Below are positions 34,728 to 42,716 of a DNA stretch of 42,742 nt, piece by piece. Both the position numbers and the translations under genes were made by a program. Numbering within the stretch: position 1 is the first letter of the stretch; each line of letters starts with the position of its first letter. Under the pieces are notes generated by a model. That model saw nothing but the letters and a program-made list of their open reading frames with translations, did not search any database and was not told where the DNA came from. Source of the stretch: Candidatus Muproteobacteria bacterium (GTDB lineage: Bacteria > Pseudomonadota > Gammaproteobacteria > Acidiferrobacterales > Sulfurifustaceae); assembly GCA_027449605.1 (NCBI GenBank), contig DAIDLH010000102.1, positions 1 to 42,742 of the forward strand, given 5' to 3'.

Positions 34728-35930
34728 ATGGAATTCACGATTCATACCCAGGTCTTGCTCGCGGCGTTTCTGATCGCGGTCGTCATGGGCGCCGTGGCGA
34801 ACAAGACCAATTTTTGCACCATGGGCGCGGTCTCCGACCTTACCAACATGGGTGACACCGGCCGTATGCGCGCGTGGCTGTTCGCCATCGCGGTGGCGTT
34901 GACCGGCGTATTGATCATCGAGGCGACCGGCACGGTCGTGCTGCCGAAAGACACTTTCCCGCCGTATCGCACCGCCAACTTTGCCTGGCTGCGCTACGTG
35001 CTTGGCGGGTTGTTGTTCGGCATCGGCATGACACTGGGGAGCGGTTGCGGCAACAGGACCTTCGTGCGTATCGGGGGCGGTAACCTCAAGTCGCTGGTAT
35101 TGCTCGTGTGCTTCGCCGCGCCGGCCGCCTACTGGATGATGTGGGGCGATATTGGCGGCAAGGGCTTCTTCGATACCTTCTTCATGAGCTGGATCGGCCC
35201 GACGGTCGTGGACCTCGAAAAATTCGGCATCAAGAGCCAGGAACTCGGCGCGATCGTGGGCGGGCTCGCAGGACTGCAGGACACGAAGACGCTGCATCTT
35301 GTTCTGGGTGCGCTGATTGCGCTGGCGCTTCTCGCGTATGTCTTCAAATCCGCGGATTTCCGTCGCAGCTTCGACAACATTCTCGGTGGCGCGGTAATCG
35401 GTCTGGCGGTTGTTGCCGGCTGGTGGATCACCGGCGGGTCGTGGGGCGCGGAGTGGAAGGACTTCGCCGAGTTCCAGACCGAGGTGCCGAGCCGGGTGGC
35501 GGTGCAGTCCTATACCTTCATCAGCCCGATGGGCGACGGGGCGCGCTATGTCCTGCAGCCGACCAACCTGACGCTCGTGAACTTCGGGGTGATGGCGCTC
35601 AGCGGTGTGATCGTCGGTTCGTTCCTGTATTCTCTCGTGACTCGCAAATTCCGCATCGAGTGGTTCGCGAATTTCAAGGATTTCCTGGCCCATGCTATCG
35701 GCGGAATATTGATGGGTACCGGCGGCGTTCTATCCATGGGCTGCACCATTGGCCAGGGTGTCACCGGCATCTCGACGCTTGCGCTCGGCTCGATCCTCAC
35801 CTTTGTGGCGATCGTTTTCGGCGCGGCGCTGACCATGAAGATGGAGTACCACTTGCTGGATGAGCAGGGTTTGTTCCGGGCGCTGCGGCTGGCGCTCGCG
35901 GACATGAAGTTGTTGCCCGCCGCCCGCTGA
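34728..35930 (+). CDS. YeeE/YedE-family (TsuA-like) thiosulfate/sulfur transporter
   Basis: A 400-aa polytopic inner-membrane protein of the sulphur transport family. Conserved Cys motifs occur in NKTNFCTMGA (N-terminus), GSGCGNRTFVRIGGGN, and SMGCTIGQGVTG (C-terminus); in TsuA such cysteines relay thiosulfate through the channel. About nine to ten hydrophobic spans are visible. Position after dsrEFH supports uptake of a reduced sulfur compound for oxidation. Substrate is inferred from the family. Confidence 0.88.
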   Translation: MEFTIHTQVLLAAFLIAVVMGAVANKTNFCTMGAVSDLTNMGDTGRMRAWLFAIAVALTGVLIIEATGTVVLPKDTFPPYRTANFAWLRYVLGGLLFGIGMTLGSGCGNRTFVRIGGGNLKSLVLLVCFAAPAAYWMMWGDIGGKGFFDTFFMSWIGPTVVDLEKFGIKSQELGAIVGGLAGLQDTKTLHLVLGALIALALLAYVFKSADFRRSFDNILGGAVIGLAVVAGWWITGGSWGAEWKDFAEFQTEVPSRVAVQSYTFISPMGDGARYVLQPTNLTLVNFGVMALSGVIVGSFLYSLVTRKFRIEWFANFKDFLAHAIGGILMGTGGVLSMGCTIGQGVTGISTLALGSILTFVAIVFGAALTMKMEYHLLDEQGLFRALRLALADMKLLPAAR

Positions 35931-35963
35931 CCCGACACGCCGGTGGCGGGTGCGCCGTCCGGT

Positions 35964-35992
35964 TTGACAGGCCCGCGCGGCCTCTGGATAAT
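35964..35992 (+). promoter_or_regulatory. Strong promoter of tRNA-Lys
   Basis: TTGACA (35964-35969) matches the -35 consensus exactly and GATAAT (35987-35992) the -10 in five of six positions, with the ideal 17-bp spacer. The start would lie about 29 bp before the tRNA. The GC-rich sequence after the -10 box is typical of stringently controlled stable RNA promoters. Confidence 0.85.
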
Positions 35993-36027
35993 GCCGCCTC
36001 CCGTTTTTCCCCTCTCCAGGCACGCGC

Positions 36028-36103
36028 GGGCCGTTAGCTCAGTCGGTAGAGCAGCTGGCTTTTAACCAGTTGGTCGGAGGTTCAAATCCTCCACGGCCCA
36101 CCA
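36028..36103 (+). tRNA. tRNA-Lys (anticodon TTT)
   Basis: A 76-nt cloverleaf with encoded CCA. The acceptor arm GGGCCGT pairs with ACGGCCC. The D arm contains AGCTCAGTCGGTAGAGC, the anticodon stem-loop is GCTGG-CTTTTAA-CCAGT with TTT, and the T arm is GGAGGTTCAAATCCTCC. It has its own promoter. No integrase or direct repeat suggests use as an attachment site within the window. Confidence 0.97.
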
Positions 36104-36275
36104 TTCCACAATTGCTTGGCGCATGAAGCCGTCGATTCGTCGAGAAAATGAACTGACCGGGTACTGACGGTATCGCGCACGATTTGCTTCGTCCCGTCGT
36201 CGCAACTTGCCAGACCGCCCTGATTGTCCGAGGCGCGGCTCCCGACCCGGAATCGACATTCCAGGTCGTTTCAGG

Positions 36276-36629
36276 TTACAGGATGGCGCGGAAGTACGGA
36301 TACCAGACGGCCGCCAGCATGGCCGCGAGCAGAAGTTGAAAAAACACGATGTACTTGAGGCGTGTACGCTCGGCGCCGCGCTGGTCCACCATGAACACCG
36401 CGCTCATCATGACGTCGAGCAGCAGCACCAGAAACACCATCGGTGCGAGTGTCGGCACGATCAGGGTCAGGATCATCCCCCAGCCGTGATACTCCGGACG
36501 CGTGCCGGGGGCGGGCGCGGCGAACAACAGCGCCACCGCGGGTAGCATCAGCAGGATGCGCAATGCACCGAGGCGGTTGAGAACAGGGAACAGTACGCGG
36601 CGCGGCGCGGTGGTATTCTTGCGGCTCAT
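36276..36629 (-). CDS. Small membrane protein of unknown function
   Basis: A 117-aa protein if started at the ATG at 36629 (MSRKNTTAPRRVLFPVLNRLG); a GTG at 36656 is possible. Three hydrophobic segments are visible: ILLMLPAVALLFAAP, MILTLIVPTLAPMVFLVLLLDVMM and YIVFFQLLLAAMLAAVWY. I do not recognise the family. It is divergent from thpR with a 58-bp gap. Confidence 0.65.
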   Translation of the reverse strand: MSRKNTTAPRRVLFPVLNRLGALRILLMLPAVALLFAAPAPGTRPEYHGWGMILTLIVPTLAPMVFLVLLLDVMMSAVFMVDQRGAERTRLKYIVFFQLLLAAMLAAVWYPYFRAIL

Positions 36630-36687
36630 CCTGAAGGCGAAGTATACGCGAGTCACGATTTGGATAAACTGTTATCCGGTGACGTGA

Positions 36688-37263
36688 ATGACGATGAATC
36701 CAGACGCCTCATCCGCGCTCACTCGGGAAACGAAAAACCAGCGGCTTTTTTTCGCGCTCTGGCCGTCTCCCGGGCTGAGCCGCGAGCTTTACCGCGTCGC
36801 CGGGCGGATGTTGAAGCGCGAGGGGCGGCGCGTGCCGCCGGAGAACATTCATCTGACGCTGGCGTTTCTCGGCTCCGTGGGGGCGTCATTCAGGCAATGC
36901 GCCGAGCAGGCGGCCGCCGCCGCGATCCGGGTCGAGCCTTTCACGCTGATGCTGGAACAGATTGGTTGCTGGCCGAAGCCGGGCATTTTCTGGGCGGCGC
37001 CGCGGCATACCCCCGAGCCCCTGTCGGAGCTGGCGCGGCAATTGAACGCCGGATTGTCCGCTTGCGGTTACACGCCGGAGAATCGGCCGTACGCGGCGCA
37101 TGTCACGCTGGCGCGTCAGGTGCGCCGGGCGATCAAGAATCCCGTGATCGAGCCGTTGCCATGGGAGGTGCGCCGGTTGTGCTTGGTGCAATCTCACACC
37201 CACGCCGACGGCGCGCGTTACGAGATCGTCCGCTCCTGGGAATTCACTCCGCCGGCGCCCTGA
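36688..37263 (+). CDS. thpR: RNA 2',3'-cyclic phosphodiesterase ThpR
   Basis: A 191-aa 2H phosphoesterase that opens 2',3'-cyclic phosphates on RNA. The two catalytic HxT motifs are HLTL at residue 55 and HVTL at residue 138. RLFFALWPSP at the start is the LigT/ThpR signature. The gene stands alone on the plus strand and its end overlaps the convergent gene by 20 bp. Confidence 0.93.
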   Translation: MTMNPDASSALTRETKNQRLFFALWPSPGLSRELYRVAGRMLKREGRRVPPENIHLTLAFLGSVGASFRQCAEQAAAAAIRVEPFTLMLEQIGCWPKPGIFWAAPRHTPEPLSELARQLNAGLSACGYTPENRPYAAHVTLARQVRRAIKNPVIEPLPWEVRRLCLVQSHTHADGARYEIVRSWEFTPPAP

Positions 37264-37714
37264 GCACCCGCCCCTGGTACGGCAGTTTCGTGTACAGCAG
37301 GGCGCGCATCGTCACGAGGTTCGACAACGAGCCTTCGTGCGCGAAGATCTTCAGCGCGTTGCGTCCGCGACGCTCGGCCATGCACTCGCGCCGGCGCAGG
37401 TCCTCGATGCGCAGCAGCGGATCGCTGTAGGAAAAATAGGCCACGCGTTTGCGTCGCCGGATCAGTTCGAGGGTGACGGTGCGGCTGCGCAGGTCGCCGC
37501 GCGTACCGATGACCAGGGCGAGTTCGCCGCGCTTGACGATCAGATAGCTGAAATAATTGGTGTTACTGGCGGTGCAGATCAGCTTGGCGATATCCTGCTG
37601 CACCAGCGTCAGCGTGTCGGCGCGCTTCTCTTCGTGCTGACACTTGCCGCGCGCCTGCGCGTCCCTGAGCTGGCTGGCGATTTCGTCCGGGGTGAAGCGA
37701 CCGGTCATGGGCAA
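37244..37714 (-). CDS. Conserved-looking soluble protein of unknown function
   Basis: A 156-aa protein (MPMTGRFTPDEIASQLRDAQ) with no membrane span. It has an N-terminal helix with Cys/His (GKCQHEEKRAD), then a region with many hydrophobic beta-like stretches (NYFSYLIVKRGELALVIGTRG) and an Arg-rich middle (RRRKRVAYF, RRRECMAERRGRN). I do not recognise a family. It follows the CMD-Rieske gene by 14 bp on the same strand, so it is probably co-transcribed with it. An ATG at 37708 is an alternative start. Confidence 0.65.
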   Translation of the reverse strand: MPMTGRFTPDEIASQLRDAQARGKCQHEEKRADTLTLVQQDIAKLICTASNTNYFSYLIVKRGELALVIGTRGDLRSRTVTLELIRRRKRVAYFSYSDPLLRIEDLRRRECMAERRGRNALKIFAHEGSLSNLVTMRALLYTKLPYQGRVLRAPAE

Positions 37715-37728
37715 TCCGGGTATTCCAT

Positions 37729-38355
37729 TTACCAGCGTGCGTACAGTTTGCCGTTTTCCACCTTGGCGTCGAAACGCTTCAGCGGCCGGTTGCCTTTTTC
37801 CACGCAGGCGCCGGTCTTGATGTCGAAGGCCCAGTGATGCTTGGGGCAGGTGAGGCGGAAACCCTCGAGCGCGAGATGCGGGATGTTGGTGACCTGGTGT
37901 GGGCAGCGACTGTCGTAGACGTGGAACTCGCCGTTGGCGCGATAGATGAACAGGCTGCGTCCGTCGCTGTCGCAGTAGGTGATCTTGTCGTCCGGTATCC
38001 GGTCCGCCGCGCGCACTTCATGCCAGCGTTTCTCGGCGCCGAGATTTTCGGCGTGGAACTCGGGGATGTCCATGTCGAGCAGGATGTCGATGGCCCAGAC
38101 GATCTTGGCCAGACCCAGCGCGGGAAACGCGTGCAGGATCGCGTCGAGGATTTCGCTCGGCGTGGCGCCGGCGTCGAGCGCGCGCGGCAGGTACTGGCGG
38201 AAGCCCTTTTCGGTCTGGGTGGCGATCTTGGTGATGACGGTGATCAGCATCCGCGTTTTCGGATCGAGCGACTTGCCCGTCTCCTTGAGGAAGGTCAGGT
38301 AGGCCTTCATCGCGTTGGGGCGGGTTCTGACCAGATAATCCAGGGCGTCACTCAT
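37729..38355 (-). CDS. CMD-like/AhpD-like domain fused to Rieske ferredoxin
   Basis: A 208-aa fusion. Residues ~1-95 (FLKETGKSLDPKTRMLITV...YLPRALDAGATPSEILDAI) are a carboxymuconolactone-decarboxylase/AhpD-type helical domain, but the CxxC redox pair of AhpD is absent (ATQTEKG in its place). Residues ~112-208 are a Rieske [2Fe-2S] domain with ligands Cys151-Pro-His153 and Cys170-x2-His173. The combination suggests a small electron-transfer or oxidoreductase protein; no substrate can be named. Confidence 0.85.
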   Translation of the reverse strand: MSDALDYLVRTRPNAMKAYLTFLKETGKSLDPKTRMLITVITKIATQTEKGFRQYLPRALDAGATPSEILDAILHAFPALGLAKIVWAIDILLDMDIPEFHAENLGAEKRWHEVRAADRIPDDKITYCDSDGRSLFIYRANGEFHVYDSRCPHQVTNIPHLALEGFRLTCPKHHWAFDIKTGACVEKGNRPLKRFDAKVENGKLYARW

Positions 38356-38405
38356 CTCGGAAATCTCCTGTTGTTATAGAGAGGCGGACGGTGCCTCAAA
38401 ATGAG

Positions 38406-38422
38406 AACCGCCTTCGGCGGTT
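38406..38422 (-). terminator. Short hairpin after the HD-GYP gene
   Basis: AACCGCC (38406-38412) pairs with GGCGGTT (38416-38422) around TTC. Read on the minus strand it is followed by CTCATTTT, a weak T-rich tail, so termination is plausible but not strong. Confidence 0.4.
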
Positions 38423-38504
38423 ATTATGCGTAATGGCGCACGGGGGCGTCAGCCGTCCAAAAGAGATAAGCCCCGGTTTCAGGCGGCCGAGCGACCGGAA
38501 GGAC

Positions 38505-39788
38505 TCAGGCGCCGAGAGGGATATATTTGGTGGGCATGACCCCGTACTCGCCCGGCGGCAGGACCTTGCGGATTTCCAGTTCATGCCCGCGTCCCGCACC
38601 TTCCTGGTGCATCAGATCGATGACCTTGGCCGGCGTAAAGGGGGTCTTGTCCGGATTGAGCACCATGGCCACCTTGGGTTTGAGACGGCGCGTGCGGTTG
38701 ACGGAAATCACCACGCCGATGGCGCCGGTGCTGAGCTCGACGACGCTGCCGATCGGGTAGATGCCCATGCACTGGATGAACTGCTCGACCAGGACCGGCT
38801 GGAAATCCCGGCCGCGCCATGAATACATTTTTTTCAGGGCGTCGTGCGCCGACATGCCGGCGTGGTAGGAACGGTCCGAGGTGATCGCGTCGTAACAGTC
38901 CACGATCGCGCCGATGGAGCCGAACAGCCCGATGTCGTCTCCCTTCGCGCCCATCGCGTAGCCGCCGCCGGCGTAGCGCTCGTGGTGGAACCGGGCGACG
39001 TCGATAGCGACCGAGGGAATGCCGTGGGTCTGTTCGAGGATGTCGACGCCGCACGGGACGTGACTTTTCATGAGCGTATATTCCTCGTCCGTCAGTTTGC
39101 CCGGCTTGTTGATGATGTCGTTCGGGACTTTCATTTTTCCGACGTCGTGCAGCAACGCGCCGATCCCGAGCAGGTTCAGCTCCTCGTCGGTAAGATTCAG
39201 ATGGCGGCCGAAGGCGAGCGCGAGCACGCAGACGCGCAGGCTGTGGAGCGCGGTGTATTCGTCCTTGTTCTTGAGCTGATTGAGGCACATGAGCGCGTCC
39301 GGGTTGCGGATGACGCTGTCGACCATGTCGGCGACGATTTTTTTCGCGCCGCTGGTGTCGATGCTGTGGCCGAGCCGGACGTCTTCCATGATGTCGTACA
39401 CCGCCTCGCGGGTCTTGGTGACGACGATCTTGGCCTGGCCGATTTCCTCGTCGAGCGTGGTGAGGTCCTGGTAGCGCGGCGGCTGACGGTGCGCGGGGGC
39501 GAAACTCTTTACCACCTTTTCGAGGTGCATCACGCGTTCCCGGGAGTTGTCTCCGCCGGCTGTCGCGGTGAACGAGGTCTCCATGGGATGCCGCGGTTTG
39601 GGAGAGACATCGATGCCTTCCTCGGTGTCGATGAAGACGTGCTGGCAGAGGCGTTTGAGTTCCTCGATTTCCGCGTCCGACACGATCTCGAAGCCCTGGA
39701 ACAGGAACGGCGTATCGCGCCAGCTCCGGTCCAGCTCGGAGACGTACATGCCCGGACGCAGGTCCGCGACGGAAATTTTTTTCTTCAT
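38505..39788 (-). CDS. HD-GYP-type c-di-GMP phosphodiesterase with DUF3391 (GYP variant)
   Basis: A 427-aa protein from ATG 39788 (MKKKISVADLRPGMYVSELD). The N-terminal DUF3391 domain (about 1-130) precedes an HD-GYP domain. Metal and catalytic residues are visible: His182, HD at 214-215, Lys218, His243, HH at 268-269 and Asp297/Asp300 in IVDCYDA. The signature reads HHERYAGGGYA, so the Asp of DGxG and the Pro of GYP are both Ala (273, 278). The fold looks competent for metal, but activity may differ. It probably lowers c-di-GMP and complements the GGDEF-EAL protein at 4593. Confidence 0.92.
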   Translation of the reverse strand: MKKKISVADLRPGMYVSELDRSWRDTPFLFQGFEIVSDAEIEELKRLCQHVFIDTEEGIDVSPKPRHPMETSFTATAGGDNSRERVMHLEKVVKSFAPAHRQPPRYQDLTTLDEEIGQAKIVVTKTREAVYDIMEDVRLGHSIDTSGAKKIVADMVDSVIRNPDALMCLNQLKNKDEYTALHSLRVCVLALAFGRHLNLTDEELNLLGIGALLHDVGKMKVPNDIINKPGKLTDEEYTLMKSHVPCGVDILEQTHGIPSVAIDVARFHHERYAGGGYAMGAKGDDIGLFGSIGAIVDCYDAITSDRSYHAGMSAHDALKKMYSWRGRDFQPVLVEQFIQCMGIYPIGSVVELSTGAIGVVISVNRTRRLKPKVAMVLNPDKTPFTPAKVIDLMHQEGAGRGHELEIRKVLPPGEYGVMPTKYIPLGA

Positions 39789-39856
39789 AATCCTAAAGAT
39801 AGCAGCAAGAACCACGTCAAATGGCGTGGTTTCAGCAGGCAGAAACGGAACGTGGT

Positions 39857-40753
39857 CTAGGCTTTCTTTTTGTTTTCAAGCAGTTCGTAAATCATCGGCG
39901 TGAGGATGACTTCCATGGCGAAGCCCATCTTTCCGCCGGGCACCACGATGGTGTTGGGCCGGGACATGAACGAATCGTGGATCATGCTCAGAAGGTAGGG
40001 AAAATCGACCTTTTTCGGATTGCTGAAGCGAATCACCACGAGGCTCTCGTCCGGCGTCGGGATGTCGCGCGCGATGAACGGGTTGGAGGTGTCCACCACC
40101 GGCACGCGCTGGAAATTGACGTGCGCGCGCGAGAACTGCGGGGTGATGTAGTGCACGTAGTCGTACATGCGCCGCAGGATGGTGTCGACCACGGCCTCGG
40201 CGGAGTAGCCGCGCTCGGCGGTGTCGCGCTGGATTTTCTGAATCCATTCGAGATTGACGATCGGCACCACGCCGACCAGCAGGTCGACCCATTTGGCCAC
40301 GTCCACGCCGGCCTTGGCGTCGACCGCGCCGCCGTGCAGGCCTTCGTAGAACATGAGATCGGTGCCCGTGGGAATGTTTTCCCAGGGCGTGAACTCGCCG
40401 CCCTTGAGCGTCGTGCCGAGCCGTTTGTTGTGTTCGGCGGCTTCCTCATCGCTGTGCAGGTAATAGCGTTTCTTGCCGGCGCCGGTTTCGCCGTAGGCCT
40501 TGAACTGTTTCTCCAGTTCGTCGAACAGGTTGGCTTCGGGACCGAAGTGGCTGAAATGACGGTTGCCGCCGGCCTCGGCCTTTTTCATCGCCTCGCGCAT
40601 CTCGGCGCGGTTGTAGCGGTGGAAGCTGTCGCCTTCCACGATCACCGGGTTGATCTGCGCGCGCCGGAAGATATGCTCGAACGCGCGCTTGACGGTGGTG
40701 GTGCCGGCGCCGCTCGAGCCGGTGATGGCGATGATCGGGTGCTTCGTGGACAT
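39857..40753 (-). CDS. cbbP: Phosphoribulokinase (proteobacterial class I)
   Basis: PRK (298 aa) phosphorylates ribulose 5-phosphate to the CO2 acceptor RuBP, the committing Calvin-cycle step. The start MSTKHPIIAITGSSGAGTTT contains the P-loop at 12-19. VEGDSFHRYNRAEM, FSHFGPEANLFDELE and FYEGLHGGAV are diagnostic of the octameric bacterial type. AAGGA precedes the ATG. It lies between soxB and the HD-GYP gene on the same strand; RuBisCO genes are not in the window. A weak hairpin (39810-39831) follows. Confidence 0.96.
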   Translation of the reverse strand: MSTKHPIIAITGSSGAGTTTVKRAFEHIFRRAQINPVIVEGDSFHRYNRAEMREAMKKAEAGGNRHFSHFGPEANLFDELEKQFKAYGETGAGKKRYYLHSDEEAAEHNKRLGTTLKGGEFTPWENIPTGTDLMFYEGLHGGAVDAKAGVDVAKWVDLLVGVVPIVNLEWIQKIQRDTAERGYSAEAVVDTILRRMYDYVHYITPQFSRAHVNFQRVPVVDTSNPFIARDIPTPDESLVVIRFSNPKKVDFPYLLSMIHDSFMSRPNTIVVPGGKMGFAMEVILTPMIYELLENKKKA

Positions 40754-40834
40754 CGAATGAGTTCCTTGAGGTCGCTAAAAGCGCGTTATTCTAACTAAAT
40801 ACGGAGAATTTTACCTCAGGGGGCAAATGGATAT

Positions 40835-40867
40835 CGCGCCGCCGGGCGACGATCGCCCGGCGGCGCG
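40835..40867 (-). terminator. Perfect 15-bp hairpin directly after soxB
   Basis: Bases 40835-40849 pair without mismatch with 40853-40867 around CGA. The stem abuts the soxB stop codon. The minus-strand continuation ATATCCATTTG is only moderately T-rich, so it may be a terminator or an mRNA 3'-end stabiliser separating soxB from the phosphoribulokinase gene. Confidence 0.6.
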
Positions 40868-42586
40868 TCAGACGGCGTAGCCGGGGTTGCCGGCGGCGCC
40901 TTTGAGCCGGGGAATATAGGGTTGGCCGACACGGACGGATTTCGCAGCGCGCAGATAGTCGGCCACCACGTCCCAGACCGGCTTGCCGGGCTCGATCGGC
41001 TGGACGCTGGCCCAGCCGGCGACCTTGTATTTTTTCGCGGCGTCGAGCGGTTTGCCCTTGATCGTCACGTTCTGGATGCGCCGGCCGTGTGTCTTGGTGA
41101 GATCGAGCGTGTATTGCAGGCCGCCGACACGCACCATGTCGCCGCCCTGCTGATAATACGGATCGGGGTGGTACAGGTTGTCGGCGATGTCTTCCATGAT
41201 GATCTTGATCTGCGCGCCGCTGATCTGGTTCACCGTGGCGGTGGCGTAGGTGATCGCGGTCTGGTCCATGAGGTTGTCCATGGTGATCGCGTCGCCTGGC
41301 AGCAGCGTGGTGCCCCAGCGAAAGCCGGGGGAGAACGCCAGCTCAGCGCCCTGGACCGCGAGCAGCGCATCGATGATCAGCTGATCGAAGGTGCCGTTGA
41401 AATTTCCGCGACGATACAGCACTCCTTCGGTCACCGCGAGTTTTTCGGCGAGCGTGTCGGCGTAGGGGGCGCGCACTTTTTCGATATAGGCGGCCATTTC
41501 CCTGTCGGCCGGGAGGAGGTTCGCGAACACCGGCAGCAGCTTGTAGCGGTAACCGCGCAGCTTGCCGTCCTTCACGTCGAGGTCGAGCAGCGACAGGAAT
41601 TTCCCGTTGCAGCCGGAGTTGATGACGAGCGTCCGGCCGCCGCGGTTTTTGACCAGGGTCGGCGCCGGCACGGCATCGTGCGTGTGCCCGCCGAGGATGG
41701 CGTCGATGCCGCGTACGCGGCTCGCCATCTTGAGGTCCACGTCCATGCCGTTGTGCGACAGCACCACGACGACTTGCGCGCCCTTGCCGCGCACCTCGTC
41801 GACCATTTTCTGCATGTGATCGTCGTTGATGCCGAAGGTCCAGTCCGGGATGAGATAGCGCGGATTGGCGATCGGCGTGTACGGGAACGCCTGGCCGATG
41901 ATCGCGACCGGCACGCGGTTGATCTCGCGGATGACGTAGGGCTTGAAGATCAGTTCGCCCCAGGTCGCGTCGTTGACGTTCTGCGCCAGAAACTCGATGT
42001 GGCCCTTGAAATCGTTATCGACGATCTGTTTCACGCGTTCGGCGCCGTAGGTGAATTCCCAGTGCCCGGTGGTGATGTCCACGCCGAGGAGTTTCTGCGC
42101 GTCGACCATGTCCTGGCCCCTGGTCCACAGCGAGGTGGCCGAGCCCTGCCAGGTGTCGCCGCCGTCCAGCAGCAGGGTGCGGTTCGGACGGCTGGCGCGC
42201 AGGTTTTTCACCAGCGTGGCGAGATGCGCAAAGCCGCCGATCTTGCCGTAGCGGCGCGCGGCCTGTTCGAAATCCAGATACGTGAAGGCATGCGCTTCGA
42301 GGGAACCGGGCGCGATCTTGAAATGTTTGAGCAGCGCTTCGCCGACCAGATGCGGAGGCTTTCCGCGCGCCGCGCCCACGCCAATATTGATGTTAGGCTC
42401 GCGGAAATAGGTCGGCGCCAGTTGCGCATGGCAGTCGGTCATGTGCAGCAGCGAGACGTTGCCGAAGGGAGGCACGTCGTAAAGCGCGTCGGCCTTTTTG
42501 TCGTCGGCCATCGTCTTGCCGCCGACGACGCCGGCGGCGGCGCCGACGGCGAGCATTTGCAGGAATTCGCGACGGGAAATACTCAT
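40868..42586 (-). CDS. soxB: SoxB, thiosulfohydrolase of the Sox system
   Basis: SoxB (572 aa) is the periplasmic di-manganese enzyme that releases sulfate from cysteine-S-thiosulfonate on SoxYZ. A Tat signal (SRREFLQMLAVGAAAG, twin Arg at 5-6) is present. Metallophosphatase ligands are visible in LLHMTDCHAQ (Asp51, His53), DGGDTWQGS, NVND, LSHNGMDVD and GGHTHD, followed by the 5'-nucleotidase C-terminal domain (NGTFDQLIIDALLAV, DAITMDNLMDQTAITY). AGGA precedes the ATG. soxXYZA are not beside it, as in many sulfur oxidisers with split sox genes. Confidence 0.96.
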   Translation of the reverse strand: MSISRREFLQMLAVGAAAGVVGGKTMADDKKADALYDVPPFGNVSLLHMTDCHAQLAPTYFREPNINIGVGAARGKPPHLVGEALLKHFKIAPGSLEAHAFTYLDFEQAARRYGKIGGFAHLATLVKNLRASRPNRTLLLDGGDTWQGSATSLWTRGQDMVDAQKLLGVDITTGHWEFTYGAERVKQIVDNDFKGHIEFLAQNVNDATWGELIFKPYVIREINRVPVAIIGQAFPYTPIANPRYLIPDWTFGINDDHMQKMVDEVRGKGAQVVVVLSHNGMDVDLKMASRVRGIDAILGGHTHDAVPAPTLVKNRGGRTLVINSGCNGKFLSLLDLDVKDGKLRGYRYKLLPVFANLLPADREMAAYIEKVRAPYADTLAEKLAVTEGVLYRRGNFNGTFDQLIIDALLAVQGAELAFSPGFRWGTTLLPGDAITMDNLMDQTAITYATATVNQISGAQIKIIMEDIADNLYHPDPYYQQGGDMVRVGGLQYTLDLTKTHGRRIQNVTIKGKPLDAAKKYKVAGWASVQPIEPGKPVWDVVADYLRAAKSVRVGQPYIPRLKGAAGNPGYAV

Positions 42587-42716
42587 GATTCAGTCCTGTC
42601 CATGCGCGGGAATGTTCAACGGCGAAACATCTGGATTATATCTTGAATGAAAACCGGTGATTTTCCATCTGCTCAATGACGTACGGCGGAAGCATCCTAT
42701 TCCTTCCGTGACATAA

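Noticed and set aside
36062-36259. A 65-aa minus-strand frame ending WWAVEDLNLRPTG
   Set aside because: Its C-terminal part is the reverse translation of the tRNA-Lys gene, a well-known false prediction.
36028-36275. tRNA-Lys as an integration site
   Set aside because: No integrase gene or duplicated tRNA 3' end was found in the window.
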